Assembly (NCBI GenBank): GCA_951812325.1
Contig: OX638294.1
Location: 4,564,859 to 4,628,858 of the forward strand
Length of the DNA: 64,000 nucleotides
Source of the DNA: an uncultured Thermoanaerobaculia bacterium
Lineage (GTDB): Bacteria > Acidobacteriota > Thermoanaerobaculia > Multivoradales > Multivoraceae
Direction of reading: 5' to 3'
Part shown: piece after piece, positions 29,161-38,483 of the stretch
How positions within the stretch are numbered: position 1 is the stretch's first letter
How the letters are laid out: every line of letters begins with the position of its first letter
The notes under the pieces: model-generated
The model's input: the letters and a program-made list of their open reading frames with translations, nothing else
Databases searched by the model: none
What the model was told of the DNA's origin: nothing
Position numbers and translations under genes: made by a program

Positions 29161-31086
29161 CTACTCCGGCGTGTACCAGATCGGCGATGACCAGGCGCGT
29201 TCCTGGATCGTCGCCGAGACATCCTGGCGGGGCTCGACGCCTTCGCGCAGGGCGTCCCAGGTCGACCAGCGGCAGGTCGGGTTCTCGAGCACCCGGACGT
29301 AGTAGAAGGCGCGCTTCGTCGCGTCGAAGTCGGGGTCCGTCCAGACCGCCTTGAGCTCGTCCGCCCCGGAGTCCGCGCTGATGTCGCAGGTCGCGAGATC
29401 GACCGTGGCGCCGTTGCCGGGGCAGCGGTGCGTGGCCGGGTCCACCTCGGCGCCGTCGGAGCAGGCGACGTCGTAGACCATCTCGACGCCCTCGCCGTTG
29501 CTCGACGAGCCCTTGATCACCTGCACGCGGTCGAGCGGGGCAGCCATCGAGTCGCGCATCGCCCAGACGGCGAAGGTCGGCGCCGAGCCGGCATCGGCGG
29601 ACAGCAGGTCGCCGCCCATCGGCACGCCCTCCGCGTAGGCCCTGGTCAGGAAACCGGTGTCGTCCAGGTCGCCGTCCTCGAAGTCGCCGGCGAAGAAGCG
29701 GATCTTCATCCGCGGGCCGGAGGTGGCGAAGGTCTCCTTGCGCCGCATCGCGTCGAAGATCGACTCGCGCGTGTTCTCCTCGGCCCAGACGCCGGCGAGA
29801 CCGGAAGCGCCCCAGGTGTAGTAGTAGGTGTCGCGGAAGGTCCGGCCCGAGCCGTCGTCGGTTCGGATCGACGAGTCGGACTCCTGGGCCGGATCGCCGG
29901 TGGACTGGTTGGCGCCGGCGCCGGGCACGGAGCCGCGGAGATGCGGTTCGGCGTCCAGAATCCCGACCTTCGACCAGTAGTTGTCCTCCTGGAACGAGCC
30001 GGCCGAGACATGCGTGTCGCTGGCGCCGATCAAGCCGAACTTGTACGGGTTCGCGAGGCCGCCGTCGGCCAGCCGGAGTCCCCGGATCAGGGCGTCGCGG
30101 ACGTAACTGCCCTCCGGCTGGCTGATGATCGTCGTCGCGATCTTGTAGGGCATGATCTCGAAGTCGGCCCACTCGTCGTTGGGCGACAGGGCCGGATGCG
30201 TGTCCGAGGTGCCCTTGACCTGGGTCATCTCGACGATCGGCTCGTTGCGCATCCGGACCGAGACGTACTCGTCGTCGAGCGGATCGCCGTAGAACTTCTC
30301 CATCTCGAACATGCGGCCGCCGGAGCCGTTCGGGTTGTGCGGGATGGCGAGCGCGTCGATGCCCTGGTCCCGCCACTCGTCCATCGTGGCCCAGAGGTCC
30401 TCGGGGTTCTGGGAATCGGTCCGGCTGAACGGTGCGTCGGGGGCTTCGGAACCGCGGAAGACGACGTTGCGGTGCAGGTTGTCCCGCTCGTAGCCGGACG
30501 ACGTGTACTCGTAGGCGATGAAGGTCGTGAAGTTCCCCGGATCGTTGTGGGCCTCGGCCGCCTCGATGATCCTGGACCAGGCGCCCCGGACGACGTCCAT
30601 GTTCAGATGCTCGTCTTCGCCCTTCCCGGCGCCAAGGTAGGGCCGCATGCCGACGAAGATGCCGCGCCGCTCGTCTGCCTCTTCGGCCACGCGCATATCG
30701 GCGGCGATCGGGTGGTCCCAGGCAGGCGAGCCCTCCTCGGTCATCGCCGGGAGCATGCCGAGGTACATGCCGTGGTCGGTCACGCCCTGGAAGTCGAGCG
30801 GCCGGTCGAGCTTCATGTCGAAGCCGGCGGGGTGCTTGATCGTCCCGCCCTTGGCGAACTCGTAGGCGTCGTTCGGGTCGGTCGTCGTGCCGAAGATGAA
30901 GGCGTCGAACGAGTAGCGGGTGTGGACGTGGAGGTCGCCGAAGTAGGCGTTCCGGGTCGGGTTCGGGCCTTCGCCCGTTTCGGCAGCCGCCGCGTCGCCG
31001 TCGCCGGCGTCCTGGCTCGGGGCGCAGGCGACAAGCGGGAGGGTGGCAAACGTGGTCATCGCCGCGATCGTCGACAGCTTGTTCAT
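29161..31086 (-). CDS. DUF3604 lipoprotein (PHP-like metal site)
   Basis: 641 aa, ATG 31086 with AGGAGG seven bases upstream. The N-terminus ends in a lipobox-like LVAC (Cys21), so the protein is likely a lipoprotein. The domain starts RNAYFGDLHVHTRYSFDA, a PHP-type HxH metal site, followed by GVTDHGMYLG and IPHNPNGSGG. Near the middle is KFGLIGASDTH. The DUF3604 family has no established reaction, but its PHP-like sites suggest a metal-dependent hydrolase, perhaps on phosphoesters or sulfate esters. It is divergent from a second DUF3604 gene with about 100 bases between. Confidence 0.87.
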   Translation of the reverse strand: MNKLSTIAAMTTFATLPLVACAPSQDAGDGDAAAAETGEGPNPTRNAYFGDLHVHTRYSFDAFIFGTTTDPNDAYEFAKGGTIKHPAGFDMKLDRPLDFQGVTDHGMYLGMLPAMTEEGSPAWDHPIAADMRVAEEADERRGIFVGMRPYLGAGKGEDEHLNMDVVRGAWSRIIEAAEAHNDPGNFTTFIAYEYTSSGYERDNLHRNVVFRGSEAPDAPFSRTDSQNPEDLWATMDEWRDQGIDALAIPHNPNGSGGRMFEMEKFYGDPLDDEYVSVRMRNEPIVEMTQVKGTSDTHPALSPNDEWADFEIMPYKIATTIISQPEGSYVRDALIRGLRLADGGLANPYKFGLIGASDTHVSAGSFQEDNYWSKVGILDAEPHLRGSVPGAGANQSTGDPAQESDSSIRTDDGSGRTFRDTYYYTWGASGLAGVWAEENTRESIFDAMRRKETFATSGPRMKIRFFAGDFEDGDLDDTGFLTRAYAEGVPMGGDLLSADAGSAPTFAVWAMRDSMAAPLDRVQVIKGSSSNGEGVEMVYDVACSDGAEVDPATHRCPGNGATVDLATCDISADSGADELKAVWTDPDFDATKRAFYYVRVLENPTCRWSTWDALREGVEPRQDVSATIQERAWSSPIWYTPE

Positions 31087-31186
31087 CGGAGTTCCTCCTG
31101 GACGGTGTCACAAGAGTCTACACTTCGGCTGCCCGGTTCCACGATCATTGTCCGGAGTCGTCCCGGAAGGGGTGGAGGAGGTCTCG

Positions 31187-33781
31187 GTGCGCAGATTCTG
31201 TTGGCACGCAGTGGGTTTCGCGGTTGCTCTCACGGTTTCCTTCGGGCTGGCGGCGCCGGCTGCCGGTCAGGAACCGGACGCGGATCTGCGGGCGCGGGTG
31301 GACGCCCTGATCGCGGAAGTGGAGCGCTCACCGACCAGCGCCTCGACGATCGCCGGGCGCATGCCGGTGCTCTGGGAGTGGGCGAACGCGGCTTCGCTCC
31401 GGGGGGCCTTCGTGCCGAAGAACCTGCCCCTCGTCGCGTTCTACGGTCCGTTTCCCCGGCCGGGAACCGAACCGCGGCCGTACCAGCTCGCAGCGGTGGA
31501 CGACTACGTGCGCCAGCTCGCCTGGCTGGATGAGGACGAGGAGGCCCTGGGCGCCGTGACCCGAACCGGTTCCGGGGTGTTCGAAGCCCGCAGTTGGGCG
31601 ACGATCGAGGTGGTCTACACGGTGGGTTCGCTCGGCATGGCGGAAGGCGGCGGAATCGTGATCTCGACACAGGGCGCCGGCGGCTACGGGCGTCTCCAGA
31701 CCACGGACCCGGCCGGGGATCACCACGTGGCCGCCCGGGTGAGCAGGCAGGGCATCAGCCTGGAGCAGGATACGCACCCGATCTGGGGCCCGTACGGCGG
31801 CTTCCGCGGTCCGGCCGGTTTCCCGACTGTTCGGGTTCGCGGCGGGGATCTGTCCGCGGGCGACACGATCACGCTGACCTACGGCGACACGAGCGGCGGC
31901 GGCCGCGGCCTCCGGGTCGGCGAGTTCAGCAACGACCGGATCGCCCTGCCGATTCACGTCGACCCGGGCGACGGCAGGGTCTACGAAATGCCGCCGGCGA
32001 CGTTCGAGGTGGTGGGCGGCGCGGCGGAGCGGGTTCACGGCTTCGCCCCGTCCATCGTCGGCGCCGGCGAGACGTTCGTCATCTCGGTGCGCTCCGAGGA
32101 TCGGCGGTACAACCGGGCCACCCGGGACATTCCGGGCCTTCAGGTGTTCCGCGACGGCGCGCAGGTGGACGAGTTGCCCGCCGGCCAGGCGATCCACCTG
32201 ATGGAGGTCACGGCGGAGGGCGAGGGCGTGCACCGCTACACCTTCCGCAGTCCGGACGGGGAGGTGACGGGGGCCGCCAATCCGGTGTGGGTGAAGGCCG
32301 ACCCCGAGCACCGCCTCTACTGGGGCGAGACCCACGGCCACTCCGGCTTCGCCGAGGGCCAGGGCACGCCCGAGGGCTACTTCGCCTTCGCCCGCGACGA
32401 CGCCCGCCTCGACTTCGTCACCCTGAGCGAGCACGACATCTGGCTTACCGACGGCCTGTGGGAAGAGTTGAACGAGGCGGTCCGGGAGGTCCACCGCGAG
32501 GGCGAGCTGCTGGTCTTCGCGGGCTACGAGTGGACGTCGCCCCGCCAGCGCGGCGGTCACCACAACGTGTTCTTCCGGAACGTCGGCATGCAGCGGGTCG
32601 GGGTCCAGGCGGCGCCGAACCTGTCGGAGCTCTACCGCGGCCTGCGCGCCGAGTACGACACGGACGATGTCCTGATCATCCCGCACGCCCACCAGAACGG
32701 TGACTGGCGGCAGAACGACTTCCAGATGGAGAACCTGATCGAGATCATGTCGGGCCACGGCACTTTCGAGTGGTTTGGCAGCCGCTACCTCGAGCAGGGC
32801 TTCCGGGTCGGCTTCGTGTCCGCGTCGGACGATCACCTGGGTCATCCGGGCTACTCGCCCGGTCATCAGGCGGCAGCGTCCGGGCGGCGATCCAACATCT
32901 TCCAGTTCGGCGGCCTGGCGGCCGCCTGGGCGCCGGCGCTCACGACGGACGCGGTGTTCGGCGCGCTCAAGTCGCGGCGGGCATACGCCACGACCGGGGC
33001 GCAGCGGATCGTGCTCGACGCCCGGCTGAACGGCGCGCCGATGGGGAGTGAACTGGAGCAGGCGGACCGCCGGGTGCTGGAAGGAAGGGCAATCGGAACC
33101 GGGCCGATTCGCCGGGTCGACCTGATTCGCAACGGCGAGGTGGTGGCCACGTTCGACACCCGTGGCGCGGGCGGGTCGGCACTGCCGGAGGGCCGGTTCG
33201 AGGCTCTGGTCAGCTTCTTCTCGGAGACCTGGGTCAACATCCGGGACAATCCGCGCGGGCAGCGTCCGTGGCGGGGGACCGTGACCGTCGAAGGGGCGGA
33301 GCTGGTGGGCGGCCGGCTCACCGGTACACGGCTGCCTGCAGATCGGTTCGGCGTTGACGGAGACGAGGCCCGCTTCGACTTCACGACCCGCGGTTCGCGG
33401 CGTTCCTTCGCCCTGGTGCTGGAGGGCGATCCGGCGGCGGTTCGGCTGCACTTCGAGATCGGGTCCGGAGCCGAGTACGGCACCGCGCCCACCCAGGTGC
33501 GGACTCCGCAGCGGTTCGCCGCCGCCGGCTTCACGCTGGCGCTGCCTGCGGCGCCGGGACCATCCGCCGCCGCGCGCGGCGGCAACGAGCAGGTGTTCCA
33601 CGAAGGCGACTACCGGGACAGCGTGCGCGCAGACCTCCTCGACGGGCTGCGCGACGACGTCACCTTCCGCTTCACCGACTTCGGCCAGGAGGAGGACTGG
33701 TACTACCTCCGCGTCGAGCAGATCGACGGCCACCTCGCCTGGTCCAGCCCATGGTGGGTCGGCGGCGAGAAGCCGCGCTAG
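31187..33781 (+). CDS. Secreted DUF3604 protein, long form
   Basis: 864 aa from GTG 31187, with GGAGGAG six bases upstream; the open frame from 31043 overlaps the divergent promoter region and is not used. Signal peptide AVGFAVALTVSFGLAAPAAG. About 400 residues of beta-rich sequence precede the PHP-like domain, which begins HRLYWGETHGHSGFAEG and continues FVTLSEHDIWLTD, VFAGYEWTSP, IIPHAHQNGDW and GFVSASDDHLGHPGYSPGH. The same motifs occur in the shorter divergent neighbour, so the two probably arose by duplication and differ in attachment: soluble here, lipid-anchored there. Substrate unknown. Confidence 0.87.
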   Translation: MRRFCWHAVGFAVALTVSFGLAAPAAGQEPDADLRARVDALIAEVERSPTSASTIAGRMPVLWEWANAASLRGAFVPKNLPLVAFYGPFPRPGTEPRPYQLAAVDDYVRQLAWLDEDEEALGAVTRTGSGVFEARSWATIEVVYTVGSLGMAEGGGIVISTQGAGGYGRLQTTDPAGDHHVAARVSRQGISLEQDTHPIWGPYGGFRGPAGFPTVRVRGGDLSAGDTITLTYGDTSGGGRGLRVGEFSNDRIALPIHVDPGDGRVYEMPPATFEVVGGAAERVHGFAPSIVGAGETFVISVRSEDRRYNRATRDIPGLQVFRDGAQVDELPAGQAIHLMEVTAEGEGVHRYTFRSPDGEVTGAANPVWVKADPEHRLYWGETHGHSGFAEGQGTPEGYFAFARDDARLDFVTLSEHDIWLTDGLWEELNEAVREVHREGELLVFAGYEWTSPRQRGGHHNVFFRNVGMQRVGVQAAPNLSELYRGLRAEYDTDDVLIIPHAHQNGDWRQNDFQMENLIEIMSGHGTFEWFGSRYLEQGFRVGFVSASDDHLGHPGYSPGHQAAASGRRSNIFQFGGLAAAWAPALTTDAVFGALKSRRAYATTGAQRIVLDARLNGAPMGSELEQADRRVLEGRAIGTGPIRRVDLIRNGEVVATFDTRGAGGSALPEGRFEALVSFFSETWVNIRDNPRGQRPWRGTVTVEGAELVGGRLTGTRLPADRFGVDGDEARFDFTTRGSRRSFALVLEGDPAAVRLHFEIGSGAEYGTAPTQVRTPQRFAAAGFTLALPAAPGPSAAARGGNEQVFHEGDYRDSVRADLLDGLRDDVTFRFTDFGQEEDWYYLRVEQIDGHLAWSSPWWVGGEKPR

Positions 33782-33837
33782 TGCCAGGGAAAGCGCCTCT
33801 TCCGAGTGGCGAGTGGGTGGCCAGGTGGCGTACCTCT

Positions 33838-34150
33838 CTGCGGTCCGCGCAGTCTGGTGATGTCCCAGGACCAGACCTGGTTGGGTGCGGCGGCGACCAG
33901 TTCCGGCTTGGCGTACTTCGGATGCACGCGCTGGTTGCGACGGTCCCTGACCGGGTGGTTCGCGGCCAGGATGCGGTACATGGTGCGTTCCGAGCACAGG
34001 TACGGTCCCTCGTCGAGCAGGGTGGCCACCACTTCTGCCGGCGCGCGGTCGACGAACCGGGGAGACGCGAGCGTCTCCTTGACCCGCTGACGCGCGACCT
34101 TGCTCCTGGCGGCGTGGACCGATTGGTTCGGCGCGAGGGGCCGTGGCGCT
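33838..34150 (-). mobile_element. Truncated IS3-type transposase (OrfB) fragment
   Basis: Reading the minus strand, the peptide runs RVKETLASPRFVDRAPAEVV, ATLLDEGPYLCSERTMYRIL, HPKYAKPELVAAAPNQVWS and WDITRLRGP. It matches the IS3-family integrase region up to the first catalytic Asp of DDE (WDIT). It breaks off right there, and the following residues are unrelated. Only about 105 codons remain, with no terminal repeats that I can see. It lies between the DUF3604 gene and hemW and covers sequence that would otherwise look like a hemW 5' extension. It is a dead scar. Confidence 0.85.
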
Positions 34151-34183
34151 CCTCCAGCGACAAGTTGCGGTTGTGGGCGGGGA

Positions 34184-35377
34184 ATGGCTGAAACCGAGGT
34201 GGCCGGCCTCTATGTCCATAGCCCTTTCTGTTCGGCGATCTGTCCCTACTGCGACTTTGCAGTGGCCCGGGGTCGGGCGGCCGATCGTGCACGCTTCACG
34301 GAGGCGTTGCTTCAGGAGATTGAGCTCTGTGGTTCCGGAGGGCCCGAAGGCGGCTGGGCCGGAGAGGCTGCGAGCCGCGGGGCCCGGCGTTTCGACACGG
34401 TGTACTTCGGTGGGGGTACGCCGTCGGCGCTGAGCCTGGAGCAGCTTGGCGCGATTCGGCGGCAACTGGCCGCGACGTTCGAGATCGATCCGGCAGCCGA
34501 ATGGACGATCGAGGCGAATCCGGAGGATGCCTCGCCCGAATCGCTGGCGGGTTGGAGGGAAGTCGGCTTCGACCGGATCAGCCTGGGGCTGCAGGCGCTG
34601 GACGACCGCGCGCTGCGGTTCCTTGGTCGGCGGCACGGCGCGGCGGATGCGCGGGCCAGTGTGGAGCGGGCGCGGGAGGCGGGCTTCCTTTCGGTGTCGG
34701 TCGACCTGATCTACTCCCTGCCCGGCTTTGACGGCGAGTGGTGGCTTCGGACGCTCGACGAGGCGGCATCGCTCGGGCCGGATCACCTCTCCTGTTACGA
34801 ACTGACCATCCACGACGGGACGCCGTTCGGGCGCCGGCGGGACGCGGGCAGGCTGCGGGAGACCGGGGAGGACGAGCGGGCCGCGAACTTCGTCGCGACG
34901 CACCGCCGCCTGGGGGGACTCGGGTATCGGGGATACGAGGTCTCGAACTTTGCGCGGAGGGAGGCGGACCGGAGTCGGCACAACCGGAAGTACTGGCGGC
35001 ACGTGCCCTATCTGGGCCTCGGACCGGCCGCGCACTCGTTCGACGGGCGGCGCCGTTGGTGGAACGTGGCGCGGTGGCAGCGCTGGTCCGATGCGATCGA
35101 GGGCCGCACTTCGACGGTAGCCGAAGTCGAACAACTGACGGACCGCGATCTGCTGCTCGAGGCCGTCATGATGGGACTCCGCCAGCGCTCCGGCGTCGAC
35201 TGCGCGGCGCTCGAGGAGCGGTTCGGGATCGATCCCGCCGTGGGGAACGCTGCGGAGATCGAAGCGTGGGAACGGGCAGGCTGGCTGCGGATCACCGGGC
35301 GCCGGCTGCAACCGACGCTCGAGGGGATGGCGCGCGCCGATCGTCTGGCGGCGGAATGGGAGCTGCCTGAGAGCTAG
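34184..35377 (+). CDS. hemW: HemW radical-SAM heme chaperone
   Basis: 397 aa from ATG 34184; the open frame further 5' is the antisense of the IS scar. The radical SAM cluster is C16-x3-C20-x2-C23 (HSPFCSAICPYCDF). Other HemW marks: VYFGGGTPSAL, EANPEDASPESL, DRISLGLQALDDRALRFLGR, SVDLIYSLPG, LSCYELTIHDGTPF, GYEVSNFA and YLGLGPAAHSF. HemW binds heme and supplies it to membrane respiratory proteins. It is often mis-named oxygen-independent coproporphyrinogen oxidase; the H-x-P-F-C-x3-C motif and length favour HemW over HemN. Confidence 0.9.
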   Translation: MAETEVAGLYVHSPFCSAICPYCDFAVARGRAADRARFTEALLQEIELCGSGGPEGGWAGEAASRGARRFDTVYFGGGTPSALSLEQLGAIRRQLAATFEIDPAAEWTIEANPEDASPESLAGWREVGFDRISLGLQALDDRALRFLGRRHGAADARASVERAREAGFLSVSVDLIYSLPGFDGEWWLRTLDEAASLGPDHLSCYELTIHDGTPFGRRRDAGRLRETGEDERAANFVATHRRLGGLGYRGYEVSNFARREADRSRHNRKYWRHVPYLGLGPAAHSFDGRRRWWNVARWQRWSDAIEGRTSTVAEVEQLTDRDLLLEAVMMGLRQRSGVDCAALEERFGIDPAVGNAAEIEAWERAGWLRITGRRLQPTLEGMARADRLAAEWELPES

Positions 35378-35378
35378 C

Positions 35379-35396
35379 GCCGGCCCTCTGGCCGGC
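35379..35396. terminator. Bidirectional hairpin between hemW and TPR gene
   Basis: GCCGGCC-CTCT-GGCCGGC is a perfect 7-bp GC stem with a 4-base loop, located two bases after the hemW stop and 20 bases from the convergent TPR stop. No U-tract follows on either strand. Confidence 0.5.
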
Positions 35397-35415
35397 TCCC
35401 GCCTTCCGGGCCGCG

Positions 35416-37104
35416 CTAGCGGAAGACCGACGCGTCGAGTTCCACGTCGGCGCTCTGCCACGCCTTCACGAAGCGCTGCCGTGCTTCGTCCGCCTCTTCT
35501 TCGCGGTTCTGCGCACGCAGAGCTTCCGCAAGGCCGAACAGGGACCAGCCGTTGTGCGGGTTGTGCTCCAGGTCCTGGCGGTAGACGGCCTCGGCTTCGC
35601 TGGCCCGGCCGGCTTCGAGCAGCAGGGCGCCCAGTGAGTGGCGCACCGGGTAGTGGAACGGCGGTGGCTCCGCGTAGCGCAGGCTGTCCTGGAGCGCGAC
35701 GGCGGATCGCATCTCCGCGATCGCGCGCTCCGGGCGTCCCTTCGCGGCGTGGATTTCGCCGGCTACGAGCTGTTCGGTGAGGCGGACCAGATCGGTCGCG
35801 CTGGCGAAGGAGATGCGGATGTCGGCCAGTTCGGGGTTGCGCCGCAGTTTGCCGAGCGTCTTCAGGTGCTTCCTTGCGGCCTTGACGTCGCCCGTGGCCG
35901 CCGCGGCGAGGCCCTGGGCGTAGCGCCACATCGCGTTCCGGAAGGCTTGGCCGGCCGGCGGTTGCGGCGTGTCCAGGATCTCCTGCCAGCGGCCGAAGCG
36001 GACACGGGCGAACAGCGGTGTGGCCAGGTAGTTCTGCAGGAAGGCCAGGCTCGAAGCCATCTCCACGGGGACTTCTTCGGCCAGGGAGTCGGCGCTCTCG
36101 ATCGCCAGGGCGGCACGGCCGCCGAAGGTAGCCGACGCCCACAGGAAGTGGATGTTGTGCGGGTAGTAGGCGACGGGATAGAGGCCCTGGGCGCTGCACT
36201 GGGCGATGTAGTCGAGATCGGCGGCGACCGCGCGCTGGTTGGAGTCGACGGCGTCGTCGTAGCGGCCGACGCGGATGTAGATGTGGGCCGGCATGTGGAC
36301 CAGGTGTCCGGCCGACGGCATCAGCTTGCCCAGGGCGTCGGCGCTGGGCTCCGCCAGTTGCGGTTCCCGGGCTTCCATCAAGTGGATGTAGTAGTGGTGC
36401 GCGCCCGGGTGTTCGGGGTGTGCCGCGATCACGCGCTCGAGGAGTTCCTTCGCTTCGAGCGTGCCCGGTTGAGGCTCGCCTCCGCGCCAGTAGTCCCATG
36501 GCATCGTGTTCATGATCGCCGCAGCGTGCAGGGTGGCCGGCTCCGGATCGTCGGGAAACTGCTCGGCTACCTCCGCGATCGCCTCGACCCAGGCCGCGTC
36601 CAGGGCCGCGCGGTCGGCGTCTTCGTCGGTCGAGTAGCGGCTGGCGAGCGCTTCGATCAGGGCCTGCTCGCGCTCGCTGGCGCTGTCGCGCCGGTCCTGG
36701 GCCTGCTTCAGGCTGTCCAGCGCCTGGAGTTCGCGCTCACGCGGCATCCCGTCGTTCAGATTGCGGCCGAGAGCCAGGGCCTTGCCCCAGTGCGGCATCG
36801 GCGCTTCCGGGTCGAGCCGTGCCGCTTCCTCGAAGGCGCGCACCGCTTCGGCGTGGTTGAACGCGTAGACCAGACGCAGGCCCTGGTCGAAGAAGCGCTG
36901 CGCCCCTTCCGACGAGGTCGAGATGGGATAGTGGAGGTCGCCGAGGCCTTCGAGCAGCGGCGCAAGGGGTGCGTCGGGCGCCGCGTCGTCGTCGGCGCCG
37001 GCTGCACCGTCGACCCCGGCAGCGGCGCCGGCTGCGGCGGCCAAGGTCGTCATCGCCCCGACCGTCAGGGCGGGCAGCACGGATCGGAAGTTCCAGGCAG
37101 GCAT
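35416..37104 (-). CDS. Secreted TPR-repeat protein
   Basis: 562 aa from ATG 37104 (FRSVLPALTVGAMTTLAAAAGA signal-like segment); an upstream ATG at 37170 adds a poor-quality extension. After the signal, ISTSSEGAQRFFDQGLRLVYAFNHAEAVRAFEEAARLDPEAPMPHWGKALAL is a TPR unit. Further TPR-like helices occur throughout, ending LEHNPHNGWSLFGLAEALRAQNREEEADEA. HHYYIHLMEAR and HMPAHIYIRVGRYDDAVDSN are conserved in this long tetratricopeptide family. It is probably periplasmic and its partner is unknown. It is divergent from the ligase gene with 77 bases between. Confidence 0.82.
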   Translation of the reverse strand: MPAWNFRSVLPALTVGAMTTLAAAAGAAAGVDGAAGADDDAAPDAPLAPLLEGLGDLHYPISTSSEGAQRFFDQGLRLVYAFNHAEAVRAFEEAARLDPEAPMPHWGKALALGRNLNDGMPRERELQALDSLKQAQDRRDSASEREQALIEALASRYSTDEDADRAALDAAWVEAIAEVAEQFPDDPEPATLHAAAIMNTMPWDYWRGGEPQPGTLEAKELLERVIAAHPEHPGAHHYYIHLMEAREPQLAEPSADALGKLMPSAGHLVHMPAHIYIRVGRYDDAVDSNQRAVAADLDYIAQCSAQGLYPVAYYPHNIHFLWASATFGGRAALAIESADSLAEEVPVEMASSLAFLQNYLATPLFARVRFGRWQEILDTPQPPAGQAFRNAMWRYAQGLAAAATGDVKAARKHLKTLGKLRRNPELADIRISFASATDLVRLTEQLVAGEIHAAKGRPERAIAEMRSAVALQDSLRYAEPPPFHYPVRHSLGALLLEAGRASEAEAVYRQDLEHNPHNGWSLFGLAEALRAQNREEEADEARQRFVKAWQSADVELDASVFR

Positions 37105-37181
37105 GGATTCAGCGTAGCAAGTCGGAGGCGGTTCGATGTGCGGGCCTTTGGCATTAGCATCTGCCGCCAAGGTGGAGTGAC

Positions 37182-38189
37182 GTGGCGCGGATTGCAGTGT
37201 TGACCGGCGGCTCGACGCCGGAGCGGATCGTCGCCCTGGCGGGTGCGCGCCAGGTCACAGCGGCGCTTCGCGGGCAGGGCCACCGGGTCACTGTGTTCGA
37301 CACGGCGGAGGCCGCGCCTCTCGATCAGGAAGCCGAAGGACGGCTGCTGGGGCAGGCGGTGGGCGTCAGGCCGCCGTCCCTGACCGATCTGCGGGCGCTT
37401 GAGGCACGGGAGGACCTGCCGGCCCTCGTGGGTTGCGGAGGCCTCGCGGGACACGACGCGGTGTTCCTGGTTCTCCACGGTCGGCAGGGCGAAGGCGGCG
37501 AAGTGCAGGAGTTGCTGGAGAGCGCAGGCCTCGCCTTCACCGGCAGCGATGCGGCCGCCAGTTCCCGGGCGATGGACAAGACCGCCAGCAAGGGCCTGTT
37601 TCGCGGCGTGGGAGTTCCGGTTCCCGAGGGGACCGTGTGGCCGGCCACGCGCGCCGGGCTGGAGGCACTGGGTCTTCCCCTGGTGGTGAAACCCTCGCGG
37701 GTCGGATCGACGGTGGGACTCACCCTGGTGCGGGATCTGTCGGAAATCGATGCGGCGGTCGGCCGCGCGCTCCAGTTCGACGACGAAGTGCTGCTGGAAC
37801 GGTTCCTTCCCGGGCGCGAGTACACCGTCGGAGTGCTCGATGGCCAGGCTCTCGGAGTGGGGGAGATCGTGCCGCCGGGCGAGATCTTCGACTACCACGC
37901 GAAGTACACGCCGGGACTGACCCGCGAGGTCTTCCCGGCGCCGCTCGACGACGAGTTCGCGCAGAGACTGTGCGCGTTCGCGCTGGCCGCCCACCGGGCG
38001 CTCGGCCTGCGCGACTTCTCGCGCGTCGACTTTCGGCTGGACGACGCCGGCGAGCCGGTCTGCCTGGAGGTGAACACTCTGCCCGGAATGACGAAGACCA
38101 GCCTGCTGCCGCAATCGGCCGCAGTGGTCGGGATCTCCTTCGAGCAACTCTGCGACCGCATGGTTCGCCTGGCGCTCTCTCGACGCTGA
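37182..38189 (+). CDS. ddl: D-alanine--D-alanine ligase family (ATP-grasp)
   Basis: 335 aa from GTG 37182 with GGTGGAG eight bases upstream. It belongs to the ATP-grasp dipeptide ligases that make D-Ala-D-Ala for peptidoglycan. N-terminal block VFLVLHGRQGEGGEVQELLE, then SSRAMDKTASKGLFRGVGVP, LPLVVKPSRVGSTVGLTLV, LLERFLPGREYTVGVLDG, and the metal-binding end FSRVDFRLDDAGEPVCLEVNTLPGMTKTSLLP. All ATP-grasp signatures are intact, and length is close to Ddl. It lies outside a division cluster, so a second ddl in the genome is possible. Confidence 0.85.
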   Translation: MARIAVLTGGSTPERIVALAGARQVTAALRGQGHRVTVFDTAEAAPLDQEAEGRLLGQAVGVRPPSLTDLRALEAREDLPALVGCGGLAGHDAVFLVLHGRQGEGGEVQELLESAGLAFTGSDAAASSRAMDKTASKGLFRGVGVPVPEGTVWPATRAGLEALGLPLVVKPSRVGSTVGLTLVRDLSEIDAAVGRALQFDDEVLLERFLPGREYTVGVLDGQALGVGEIVPPGEIFDYHAKYTPGLTREVFPAPLDDEFAQRLCAFALAAHRALGLRDFSRVDFRLDDAGEPVCLEVNTLPGMTKTSLLPQSAAVVGISFEQLCDRMVRLALSRR

Positions 38190-38483
38190 TCGATGTCGAT
38201 CTCGCGCCCGACAAGGAAGGAAGACGTGAAGAGGACATCCCGGCTGGTGCAGTCCTCTCCCGACGCCCGCTGCGCTGCGTGGTCCGGACCGGCATGGAGC
38301 AGCCCACATCCACGGCCTCGCTGTCCAGCCGCGACAGACTCCGAAGACCAACGCCGGAGGGGCCGGCGTTGGTGACGCCGGTCCTGGCGTTGTCCGGGGC
38401 CCCTGAGATGTCCTGGCTGACCAGGGAGTCCGCGGCCGAGTTCGCAACCTGGAGTCTGCGACGAGTTCGGCGGCCTGCTGGCG

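Noticed and set aside
31328..36499. 1723-codon open frame on the minus strand
   Set aside because: It is antisense to the DUF3604 gene, the IS scar, hemW and the TPR gene. Composition is Arg/Pro/Gly-rich with no domain; it follows from high GC and third-position bias.
38190..38483. Small frames between ddl and the metB-type gene
   Set aside because: Short Arg/Pro-rich frames without signals; the region is a convergent spacer.
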